Source: a virus
DNA length: 40,082 nt
Virus record (IMG/VR): IMGVR_UViG_3300030109_003772
Span: 1 to 40,082 of that record
Strand: one strand, 5' to 3'
The notes under the pieces are model-generated. The model searched no databases, was not told the DNA's origin, and was given only the letters and a program-made list of their open reading frames with translations. Positions 18,801-25,315 of the stretch are shown here, in pieces (within the stretch, counting starts at the first letter, position 1; each line of letters opens with the position of its first letter). The position numbers were made by a program, and so were the translations under genes.

Positions 18801-19572
18801 CACACAAAGAGGGGCTGTTCTTAGGTTATCAAGAGATGGTTTAACCCCTATATCAAGTGTTGGTATGAAAACTTGGTTTAGAAAAAATTTAAAAAATAAA
18901 ACTAAACTTCTTGGTAACTTTGATACTGTTAATGGTGAATATAACTTAACGTTTACACCATCACCAGCTAATGGCCCAACAATTTCTTTTAACGAAACTT
19001 CTAAAGGCTGGGTTAGTTTTAAATCGTTTAAACCAGATGAAGGTTTATCTATTTCTGGCCAATACTTAACGGTTAAAGATGGTACAATATGGAAACACTA
19101 TTCAACAAATGTAGGTAGAAATTTATTTTATGGTGCAACTTCTTTAAACTCTTTTAGTGAGTCTAAATTAGAAGTTGTATTTAACGATGCTCCTGGTCAG
19201 GTAAAATCTTTTAAAGCTATGAACTATGAAGGTTCACAATCTAGAGTTATACAAAATCTAGATGATTATGATTACTACAACTTAATAGGTAAAAATGGCT
19301 GGTGGGTTGATACTTTAAATACCGATCTACAAGAGGGTAGAGTTGTTGAATTTATAGATAAAGAAAATAAATGGTTTAATAGAATACAAGGTATACAGAG
19401 CTCGCAAGAAAATTTAGATACTAATGAGTTTACTGTTCAAGGTATAGGTAATCCTACGGTAGTTGAATTACCTACGGACCCACCACTACCGACTTTTACT
19501 CTTACTATTCAAAACAACACTAGTAATGATCCAGCTGGGCAGGGTTCTAATAATTCTGGCTATTCTGGTTGA
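12886..19572 (+). CDS. Giant stabilisation / tail-hub protein
   Basis: A 2228-residue protein. Its start, FTGGKMNKDLDIRLVPQG then YRDAVNIQV, matches the opening of P22 gp10-like stabilisation and tail-hub proteins, which normally bind DNA-side adaptors and are mostly beta. The last quarter (QRLKSRDTDVIAFCEDRILK, LAVDQYRMYFTDTQRGAVLR, ISSVGMKTWFRK) is typical of the same family. The middle 1200 residues are much longer than usual and look like inserted beta-rich domains, possibly a tail spike. C1481, C1484, C1491, H1492 and H1494 form a Cys/His cluster. It ends in a low-complexity NNTSNDPAGQGSNNSG tail. Confidence 0.8.
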   Translation: MAEIKHSFTGGKMNKDLDIRLVPQGQYRDAVNIQVRTTDGGSDGQGDGGVVQNLEGNTNIGYYSGNESSGDTVSVSQSDMTCVGSVGDEKTNNAYFLFTPKDQDAESYNATTSIVTMLDTIVEQNVDTNVCSPVVVDIWRVHAPIANVITDFTQFTSSTINITLVAGFTSRIRENMTLTLYNTANDNSAFIKIKKIDGNIIRLYDPIDASSWGSSTFTHAEFEHPRVLNLHPDNHVTAINIIDDLLFFTDGVHEPKKINITRCKAGTTADIDTHTQLLITNNNGDLVDAGDVEFSDANLGNVNNDLLEEHVTVLRPAPKTAPTIHVNARDVAELKFTVNEYLNTSGLVPWISGGAQPIVGDELQIGLSYDTTGTAVNIGISSPELSQIPLIQGDVLTVTQEEVEVGFDAVDFKVEFLTYLDEASTTSVPVDFVTNKIRVKVLTEPSLTIDNDMTSWSFEVTNLEKPKFELKFARFGYRYKYEDGEYSAFSPFSELAFDPGLFDYDVKKGHNLGMINTIRELTIKDFIPYYTDRALDIVEVEVLYKSTDNPTVYSIKSIKKVRDNEWELFTPNDTTVDNNNTTQLSIETGSLTIKSETIHRAIPSNQILRAFDNVPRHAKAQEITGSRVVYGNYVQGFDLTYPVGLTQNVISEPVNGQPKRSVKTIRDYKVGMVFGDKYGRETPVIVSNRLIDLDSDPTTTNYIVETDDVRVKKQLAAMSNKLLVQQDWNKLGLPASTPDTMEWMDYVKYYVKETSNEYYSMVMDRWYYAEEQENIWLSFPSADRNKVDIETYLELKKAHGENTPVLEDARYKIIAIENEAPDFIKIDHRFMGEVRISSEFTHGDSTAAVNNADPTLLIDPDRGKAIDIGPDEYQNFLDTYGPNKRGQLLARVVGRTLNTSTGVTQNKLVTGDFKKVTNFSRGVVGTTPNVATIRFSKSFGESANMRERFTLAGYALNLAEADPAANDLNYFLEFKEEVVENKPEFDGRFFVLIEKDEPIEKYVEKVTASSIGFTEIDQISVSYVDSQTYNPARSGPYSFVDNTGNSSLGAGGVWEDFDADGSGGLITDESADAHTWWGWSQFSTSPATQAGVSYDPIQANFFALGCNVFGISGLGATGNEFSGTFYTFGNNNDNKTVNYASTTKDYWTNFLDWHRSVNAYTAVAAAGAHVRNRVFLDGARATIYRLEEFGTDSANTTEMGIRINTADDAIRISNDDTRYATPPAIYNYKPTALDYSIDPTAEGMCRMTFSQTKGSGGSQDSWGAESSSPTLADELLGVGAALDVYDYFTTPGTYFRFLNDTSGPEDQPFTYVVVDTSPDGSVSLPIQKTTQVKNFAFEYDDADEDEFATQLISTTEPINANNNNYGQDISNPSTTAYSDFDVGTSTSPADDDPSTDLRWGGDNARCVDINGNDINCWSILAQEGASYLVGSTQLQYYVPQSTNSDALSTSPVGPIKVKVGIRRNNQDSGGNSTQYKDQGICRGCAGDQKGCHRHSIRFEFRKVDEETGEVLNEGITNLEEFDPRGWAKHDGTAGAIRFSILQRALVSGGDVVEAETDRGVWETEPKEGEDLDIYYEATHALPMKLEQGNTLAYAPLKSRVFSQYFDIEGGTQINNLAVDLDGNLFKDIKVGGAEYTQNESIIKVISTNADDVVGVHKGGIGIGDHISFEHSSGLITKSEVEKYYKAPSGSNVTYVAGPTVDVTITFDGGVTDSLPQGTISITNQDGSAFDDVTAFAVSDGIGGHGASVVGDDVPGNIFLKHFAGVNNQLTDVRWITGFDEADPDAVAGTSFDVTLHFQTGYYQIKKDVYQYAVQLGWHNCYSFGNGVESDRIRDDFNAPQIDNGVRVSATIDDFGQENKTSSLIYSGLYNTTSGVNDLNEFNMGEKIIKDLNPAYGSIQRLKSRDTDVIAFCEDRILKILANKEAVFNADGNPQLTATDRVLGQVSTFLGDYGISNNPESLAVDQYRMYFTDTQRGAVLRLSRDGLTPISSVGMKTWFRKNLKNKTKLLGNFDTVNGEYNLTFTPSPANGPTISFNETSKGWVSFKSFKPDEGLSISGQYLTVKDGTIWKHYSTNVGRNLFYGATSLNSFSESKLEVVFNDAPGQVKSFKAMNYEGSQSRVIQNLDDYDYYNLIGKNGWWVDTLNTDLQEGRVVEFIDKENKWFNRIQGIQSSQENLDTNEFTVQGIGNPTVVELPTDPPLPTFTLTIQNNTSNDPAGQGSNNSGYSG

Positions 19573-19583
19573 TATAATTAATT

Positions 19584-21131
19584 ATGGGATATTTACAAAA
19601 TTGCACTATAACATCATATTCAGCAGAAGAGTTTGCTGGAGATAGCTATGCTAATGAAACACTAGAGAGTCAAACTTTACCTAGTGGCACGGGTTATACT
19701 TCATCTGAAGCTCAAGCTCTTAATTCTTATTTTTTAAAAATATCTCCGCTACCTAATTATAGAATTGACTCAAGTATGATGACAATGGGAAATTTATCAT
19801 GGTACGCGGATGGTGAATTTTCTGTATTAGGAACCCAAATACGCAAGTGGGAAACTCTGAATCCGGGAACTTTAGCTGCTTTTGGTGGCACTCTAAACCA
19901 ACTAGTAGCGGTACGAGTATACGATACCTTAACAGATAGTGATACTAATTGTAACAACGAGATTATAGTTCAGGTTGTATTTCCTGTTGATTTCGTGATG
20001 CCTAGTAACGATTTACTTTTTAATATAGACTTTGGTCTTATAGCTTATTCTTGCGAAGAAGAGCAAGTCTGGATTAACAATGCAGTAGGTCAACAGAAGT
20101 TTCAATTAATTATAAATTCTAACTTTGAAAATTGTGATATTTTTGTAGCTAAATACTTTGATGATGCTACCTACGCTGGAAGTATATATCAATACCAAAA
20201 CGCACTGTCTTCAGCTAATTTTTATAATTCATATCTTTATCTTCCTGTATATGACCCTGATTTTTTGTGGCTAAGTAACAATCCAGAATACTTTGTTGGT
20301 TCACCAAATCCCCAACAAGATTCTCCTCTAGCTAGTTTTCAACCAACAACATACAATCAATATAACGGTGCGGCTACGTTTCCATCTGGAGACCCTTGGA
20401 TAGGGTGGTTTGATATTAACACTACTAACAACATCACAACTGACTGTGGTCAGCTTAATGTTTATCCACCTCCCAAAGCTTATAATGGTGAAGGAGATTT
20501 AAACTCAAGTGCTAACATTGTTTTAACACAGGACACTATTGGTCCTAATGCTGAATCCAACCCTATTTATCATGATCGACAATATAATGAGCAGTATACT
20601 TTTTTAGCATGGTCCGGCACACAGGATAACCAAAGTGATCAGGGTTTTATGCCATTTTTAAGCCAAATAGACTATCCTTTTTTAACGCCTGGAGATGGAG
20701 TTTTACCAACACATTTACAATGGTATATATCAATTGGTGACAACTCTGATTACGAGCTTATAGCATCAATATCTGATCTTTGGAAAATAGTAACTACAAA
20801 TTATGTCCCATATTCTTTGGCTGGAAATGCTGATTTTGATGAGGTTACCTATCTTTCACAGTGTCCTTCTGAAGGAGGGGGAATTGAGACTTTAATTTCA
20901 GAAACAAACACTAGTGGAGATGTTACTCAAAATAATAGTTATTTAGACATTGCTAATGCTGAAATAACTCAAGTTGTAAAACCCGATGGTAGTATAGATA
21001 GAAAAACAATTAAAGTAAAAATACCTTTTCAATCAAACGTGCAGATTCCTATGTGGACAGTTTCAGAATCTTTTGGTGCTGCCGCTGCGATTACTAAAAT
21101 ATTTTTAAATCTATATCCAACAGAAGTATAA
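19584..21131 (+). CDS. Putative tail fibre / receptor-binding protein
   Basis: A 515-residue beta-rich protein, high in Tyr, Asn, Ser and Asp, without signal peptide or membrane segment. Short turns such as NNITTDCGQLNVYPPP and surface-like aromatic clusters (YLPVYDPDFLWLSNNPEYF) suggest a globular receptor-binding or fibre head. The C-terminal segment AEITQVVKPDGSIDRKTIKV is a beta-hairpin-like region. It follows the tail-hub gene by 11 bases and precedes another fibre-like gene. Function is inferred from position and composition. Confidence 0.55.
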   Translation: MGYLQNCTITSYSAEEFAGDSYANETLESQTLPSGTGYTSSEAQALNSYFLKISPLPNYRIDSSMMTMGNLSWYADGEFSVLGTQIRKWETLNPGTLAAFGGTLNQLVAVRVYDTLTDSDTNCNNEIIVQVVFPVDFVMPSNDLLFNIDFGLIAYSCEEEQVWINNAVGQQKFQLIINSNFENCDIFVAKYFDDATYAGSIYQYQNALSSANFYNSYLYLPVYDPDFLWLSNNPEYFVGSPNPQQDSPLASFQPTTYNQYNGAATFPSGDPWIGWFDINTTNNITTDCGQLNVYPPPKAYNGEGDLNSSANIVLTQDTIGPNAESNPIYHDRQYNEQYTFLAWSGTQDNQSDQGFMPFLSQIDYPFLTPGDGVLPTHLQWYISIGDNSDYELIASISDLWKIVTTNYVPYSLAGNADFDEVTYLSQCPSEGGGIETLISETNTSGDVTQNNSYLDIANAEITQVVKPDGSIDRKTIKVKIPFQSNVQIPMWTVSESFGAAAAITKIFLNLYPTEV

Positions 21132-21134
21132 ATT

Positions 21135-22544
21135 ATGTTACAGACTACTACAAATTTAAAATTAAAAATAGCAGCTAAAACTCACAATTCAAGTTTATCT
21201 TTTACAGGGCTAGCTGTACCACAAAAATTAAAAACAAATTCAAAGCAATTAAGTTTTGGTAGTAAAACTATAGACAGTGATGGTAATATAGTAATAAATA
21301 ATACAACTACAGTTTCAACCAGTAGAACAAACATTGGTAAAGTTAATGAGTTAACAACTAATACTACATCTAGTATAATACCTTATAATAAAAACGTTGC
21401 AATAGCTACATTTACTATAACACCTAGCACTAACTTTAAAATATCAAATCCACCATCTGTTAGTGTATCTTCTGGTAACAATAGTAATTTAAATTTGTTT
21501 ATAGAAAAAACTCCAACATTAAATAAGTTTAATATAGTTTGTAATTCATCAAGAGCTATAAAATCAAGAGACGATGTTAATGTTGATTTAAACTACTCTG
21601 TTGCTAGAGTTACTACACCTTCAACTAATACTATAAAAAGATTATATCTTGGTAGCTCAACAATTAATAAAGAAGGTGAAGAAAGGTTTATAAAAATATA
21701 CGGATCACCAAATACTCCTTTTGAATTAAGTGTTCTAGATAGTAGCGACAACTCTATACTAACAAACACTAATTCAACTTTTGTTTTACCCGTTGGTGTT
21801 AAACAATCTTTATCTCAAAAGTTAAATAAAAAAGGTCATTATTTTTATAGACAAAGGTTTCCTTCTCTACCTACAGTTCTTGTAACTAAAATCAATGTTG
21901 GTGGGGGAGTAACCAGTGCTACTCAAATTACATTTGATAGTTTAACAGGTGTTCAAGTTGGAGATCAAATAGTACTAGCTGATACTAATCATAGAATTGT
22001 TGCTGATGGTGAAACAATAAAAGTTTTATCAATAGACAGTACGTATGTTTGTACTTTATCTAAAGCTATAACAGCCGCCGACAACACAACGGTTGCTTTT
22101 AAAAGATCTACAACTTATAAGCTTAACTTAGAAACATCAGGAACAAAAGATTCTAGTATAGTATCTACTTTTCCAACTCAAACATTTAATCAATACACTG
22201 GTTCTGTAATTAAGGTTATAGGCACAGCTGTTACTGGTGCCGCTATAAACGGTGGTGGATCAGGTGCTGTTAATAATCAGTATTATGGATTTGAACATGA
22301 TGGTAAAAACAAACAAATATCGTTAATATATACATTGACAGGAAAAACATTTACACAAGCAAGTAATCATCCAGTACCTAGCGATGTAGCACTAACTAGT
22401 GGTAACGTTGAATTTAGTGTTAGTAGCATAAGGGCAACTGGAACGGGAACAACAGAGTATAAATTATATATTTTACTTTTAGTAAACAAAGTCGGTATAG
22501 ACGATTCAGTAATAACAGTTAGTTTAGATAATATAGTATCATAA
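21135..22544 (+). CDS. Putative tail fibre protein
   Basis: A 469-residue protein rich in Thr, Ser, Asn and Val, with repeating strand-turn patterns (FGSKTIDSDGNIVINNTTTV, VQVGDQIVLADTNHRIVADG). The latter resembles the VGDxIVL beta-element found in phage tail and fibre proteins. The C-terminal 100 residues (VSSIRATGTGTTEYKLYILL) look like a jelly-roll-type sandwich. It starts three bases after the preceding gene. It is probably an extended virion appendage; the exact family is unknown. Confidence 0.55.
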   Translation: MLQTTTNLKLKIAAKTHNSSLSFTGLAVPQKLKTNSKQLSFGSKTIDSDGNIVINNTTTVSTSRTNIGKVNELTTNTTSSIIPYNKNVAIATFTITPSTNFKISNPPSVSVSSGNNSNLNLFIEKTPTLNKFNIVCNSSRAIKSRDDVNVDLNYSVARVTTPSTNTIKRLYLGSSTINKEGEERFIKIYGSPNTPFELSVLDSSDNSILTNTNSTFVLPVGVKQSLSQKLNKKGHYFYRQRFPSLPTVLVTKINVGGGVTSATQITFDSLTGVQVGDQIVLADTNHRIVADGETIKVLSIDSTYVCTLSKAITAADNTTVAFKRSTTYKLNLETSGTKDSSIVSTFPTQTFNQYTGSVIKVIGTAVTGAAINGGGSGAVNNQYYGFEHDGKNKQISLIYTLTGKTFTQASNHPVPSDVALTSGNVEFSVSSIRATGTGTTEYKLYILLLVNKVGIDDSVITVSLDNIVS

Positions 22545-22545
22545 T

Positions 22546-22911
22546 ATGGCAACAATAAATTTAACATTTACAACACCTATCAACATGTCTTGTAAGGTTG
22601 GCGACACAGCTTACTTTGTAAATTATCCAACAAACACTTTTGGTGGATTTAACGTTAGTAGCGCTATGCAGTTAATAGGCGTTATAAACACTATAACAGA
22701 AACAACATCAACAACTGTTTTAAACATCGAAGAGCAAGGTGTAAATACCGACGCTATAACAACTAGCTCGTTTATATTCTTTCAAAAGAATAATTTAGTT
22801 GAAATGGGATCGATGCTAGGTTATTATGCTACAGCTACTTTTAGAAATAACTCTACAACTAAAGCTGAACTATATGCTACGGCCTGTGAAATAGAAGAAA
22901 GTAGTAAATAA
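22546..22911 (+). CDS. Small virion-associated protein candidate
   Basis: A 121-residue beta-rich protein (MATINLTFTTPINMSCKVGD). The VGDTAYFVNYP and TTSTTVLNIEEQG strands and the closing SMLGYYATATFRNNSTTKAE segment resemble small proteins made alongside fibre genes in marine phages. It starts one base after the preceding stop and is the last gene before the second promoter-like motif. Function is unknown, with a fibre cap, chaperone or decoration protein as options. Confidence 0.55.
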   Translation: MATINLTFTTPINMSCKVGDTAYFVNYPTNTFGGFNVSSAMQLIGVINTITETTSTTVLNIEEQGVNTDAITTSSFIFFQKNNLVEMGSMLGYYATATFRNNSTTKAELYATACEIEESSK

Positions 22912-22921
22912 TTAGCAAAAA

Positions 22922-22945
22922 ATGTAACTATATAATAGTAAAATA
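22922..22945 (+). promoter_or_regulatory. Promoter-like motif, copy 2
   Basis: This element starts ATGTAACTATA and ends AGTAAAATA, contains TATAAT at 22931-22936, and matches the element at 11054-11077 in 22 of 24 positions. It sits in one of the few intergenic gaps and ends six bases before the start of the ejection-type protein gene. A phage-specific late promoter is the simplest reading. Confidence 0.5.
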
Positions 22946-22951
22946 ACAATT

Positions 22952-23722
22952 ATGGCAGAAGAAAAAAATAGTCCTTTAAAGCTTGAACCACTAACTACAG
23001 CGTTAATAGGTGGAGCTATATCAGCTGGTACCAGTATATTTGGAGCCATACAAGCTGGTAAACAAAAAAGAGCGGCTGAAGCAAAAGAAGCTGAAGCTAG
23101 AGAAGAAATGAACAGACTTCAAAATGTTTACGCAAATCTAGATACTAGTAATCCTTTTCTAAACATGGAGAATACTATGGAAGATTTAACTGTTAACCAA
23201 CAACAAGCTCAGTTTCAGAAACAACAGTTTCAACAAAGTCAATCGAATATACTAGATAGTTTACGTGGCGCTGCGGGTGGTGGTGGTGTGGCAGCGTTAG
23301 CTCAACAGTTATCACAACAAGGGCAATTAGCATCACAACAAGCATCTGTTGATATAGGTCAACAAGAAGCTAGTAATCAAATGGCAGCAAGGCAAGAGGC
23401 ACAAAGAATACAAGATTTACAAATACAAGGAGAGTATACTAAAAGAGGTGCAGAATTAGATAGAACATCAACACTTCTTGGTATGGCACAACAGCGAACA
23501 GCAGCTGCGGCAGAACAAGCTGGTCAAGCTCAAGCGGCTAAAATGGGTGCTATATCAGGTGGCTTACAAAACTTAGCTGGCGCTATACCTGGTTTTGGTG
23601 ATGAAACCGCACAGGGTGTAGGTAACACATCTATACAAGGTGGGACGGGTGAATCAAGTAGTGTTCCTCCTTCGGAAAACGAGCAGTATCAACAGTTTTT
23701 ACAGTGGCAAGCAAGCCAATAA
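22952..23722 (+). CDS. Putative DNA-ejection / internal virion protein
   Basis: A 256-residue Ala/Gln-rich protein. Residues about 12-38 (TTALIGGAISAGTSIFGAIQ) are a Gly-rich hydrophobic segment able to enter membranes, followed by a long charged helix (QKRAAEAKEAEAREEMNRL). The rest is Q/A-rich helix interrupted by a Gly stretch (GAAGGGGVAALAQQLSQQ). This layout is typical of podovirus ejection proteins of the T7 gp14 or P22 gp7/gp20 type, which leave the capsid and form a conduit across the envelope. It carries an NSPLK motif at the N-terminus, shared with other basic proteins here. Confidence 0.68.
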   Translation: MAEEKNSPLKLEPLTTALIGGAISAGTSIFGAIQAGKQKRAAEAKEAEAREEMNRLQNVYANLDTSNPFLNMENTMEDLTVNQQQAQFQKQQFQQSQSNILDSLRGAAGGGGVAALAQQLSQQGQLASQQASVDIGQQEASNQMAARQEAQRIQDLQIQGEYTKRGAELDRTSTLLGMAQQRTAAAAEQAGQAQAAKMGAISGGLQNLAGAIPGFGDETAQGVGNTSIQGGTGESSSVPPSENEQYQQFLQWQASQ

Positions 23723-23740
23723 TAAATTAATTAATATAAT

Positions 23741-25285
23741 ATGGCAGATAGAATGTTAGTACAAGGTGCTGCTCAAGTAGCACGAGCAGAAGGCGTTGGT
23801 AAATTAGCGGCTACAACCGCTGCTATGGACCTAGCTGACCACCTATCAGAAGGCGTTAATACAGTTATACAAGCTAGAAATAGACATTTTAATTCAGCAA
23901 TGAAAGCTGAACTAGCTAAGACTGGTGAAATGACAGATGAAGAATATAAGAAATACGAAAAGAAACTAAGAAGACAGAGGTTTAAATATGTTTATTTAAA
24001 CAAAAGAGGTAGAATGAAAGCTGAGAACGATCTAAACAAAGAGGCTGATGCTATAAAACAAGAAAAAGAATTAAACGATAAAATAGCTAATGTACCTATA
24101 GAAAATCCAAGTAAAGATTTAGGTGGATGTAACGCCAACGCTGTAGCTAAAATAGTGAAAGGTGAGATGGAGGTTGTTTACGATGAGAACGGTAACGCTG
24201 GATATAATATGCCGGCTGGTAGAGAGTGTTATGCTGCTGAACGTGAAGAGCTAAGAGAGTATGTTAAGTTTGATGAAAACAATAATGCTAAGCTAGCTAG
24301 CTACGCAAACGCCTGGGATGATGGTAGATTTGAATTATCTTCAGATGGGAAGTTTAAAGAAGATAAGTTTGGTAATAAATATCCCAACACTAAAGAGGGT
24401 TATCAAAGCTTTGTTGATGCTTCAGAAAAATACTGGAAAGAGCAAGATAAAAAAACACAACAAAAAAGAAAGCTAGATATAGATACTCAAACTCAAAAAA
24501 GATCTGCACATCCTGTTTGGGAACAAGATAATGAAGATGAGTTTGGTGGTAGTCCTATGACTATGAAGTCCCCTATGAAGGCTAATGAGATGCAAGGTGG
24601 TCAAGGTCAAGAGGAAACTAAAGAACCTAAATCTAAAGCAAACGGTAACTTTATGAGCTTTAGCCAAGTAGAAGGTATGGTTAAAGGAGCTGGTGTTGAT
24701 AAAGCTAGTTTTAATGCTATAAGAGCTATAGTTGCTGACAACGCTATAAAAGCTGAAAACATTCAGTTAGGCGAAAACAATGAGTTTAACTACAAGAAGA
24801 ACTACAATAACATGAAGCAACAGATAGTTGCTAAAGGTAACTTAAGATCATTAGCTCAAAACACAAATCCATTTGGTAGAGTGTTTATTGAAGATTTAGC
24901 TGAAGCTATAATGACAGCATCGTATGAAGATCTTGGTATTGCTAGTGCTAGAAAAGATAAAGGTAAACTAGAAGCTATGGATCCTACGCCTAAGACACCT
25001 ATAAACATGGCTGATGCTGAAGTTATAGTTAGGAGTATATATAATAATCCTAAGATGCTAACTGAGTATGTTAGTGAGTACTACACTAATATGGCAGAAC
25101 AAAACTTTAATGATAATTTAAAACCAGAAGTTGCACAAAACTTTGATTTTAAATTAACACAGCAAGAAGCTTTAGCTTCTGCTAGAAAAAGATTTGGTCC
25201 TGGTAAAACATTTACTTATAAAGGTAATGTTTATAGTACAAACACAGAGCAAGATACAGCAAAAGACGAAGACGAATTTGCATAA
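23741..25285 (+). CDS. Putative internal virion protein
   Basis: A 514-residue, strongly charged, mostly helical protein between the ejection-type gene and the giant multidomain gene. No signal peptide is visible. The N-terminal third is Ala-rich helix (VARAEGVGKLAATTAAMDLA). The middle has a low-complexity part with SPMTMKSPMKANEM, similar to SP-x-K motifs in other proteins here. The C-terminal part has helix pairs such as AEVIVRSIYNNPKMLTEYVS. Position and composition suggest an internal or ejected protein of the T7 gp15 kind, but no residue-level family evidence was seen. Confidence 0.55.
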   Translation: MADRMLVQGAAQVARAEGVGKLAATTAAMDLADHLSEGVNTVIQARNRHFNSAMKAELAKTGEMTDEEYKKYEKKLRRQRFKYVYLNKRGRMKAENDLNKEADAIKQEKELNDKIANVPIENPSKDLGGCNANAVAKIVKGEMEVVYDENGNAGYNMPAGRECYAAEREELREYVKFDENNNAKLASYANAWDDGRFELSSDGKFKEDKFGNKYPNTKEGYQSFVDASEKYWKEQDKKTQQKRKLDIDTQTQKRSAHPVWEQDNEDEFGGSPMTMKSPMKANEMQGGQGQEETKEPKSKANGNFMSFSQVEGMVKGAGVDKASFNAIRAIVADNAIKAENIQLGENNEFNYKKNYNNMKQQIVAKGNLRSLAQNTNPFGRVFIEDLAEAIMTASYEDLGIASARKDKGKLEAMDPTPKTPINMADAEVIVRSIYNNPKMLTEYVSEYYTNMAEQNFNDNLKPEVAQNFDFKLTQQEALASARKRFGPGKTFTYKGNVYSTNTEQDTAKDEDEFA

Positions 25286-25315
25286 AACATTTTAACGGGT
25301 AACTAACGAAACAGT

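Noticed and set aside
25286-25315. Hairpin-like TAAC repeats before the giant gene
   Set aside because: Only a few base pairs can form and no T tract follows, so it is not called a terminator.
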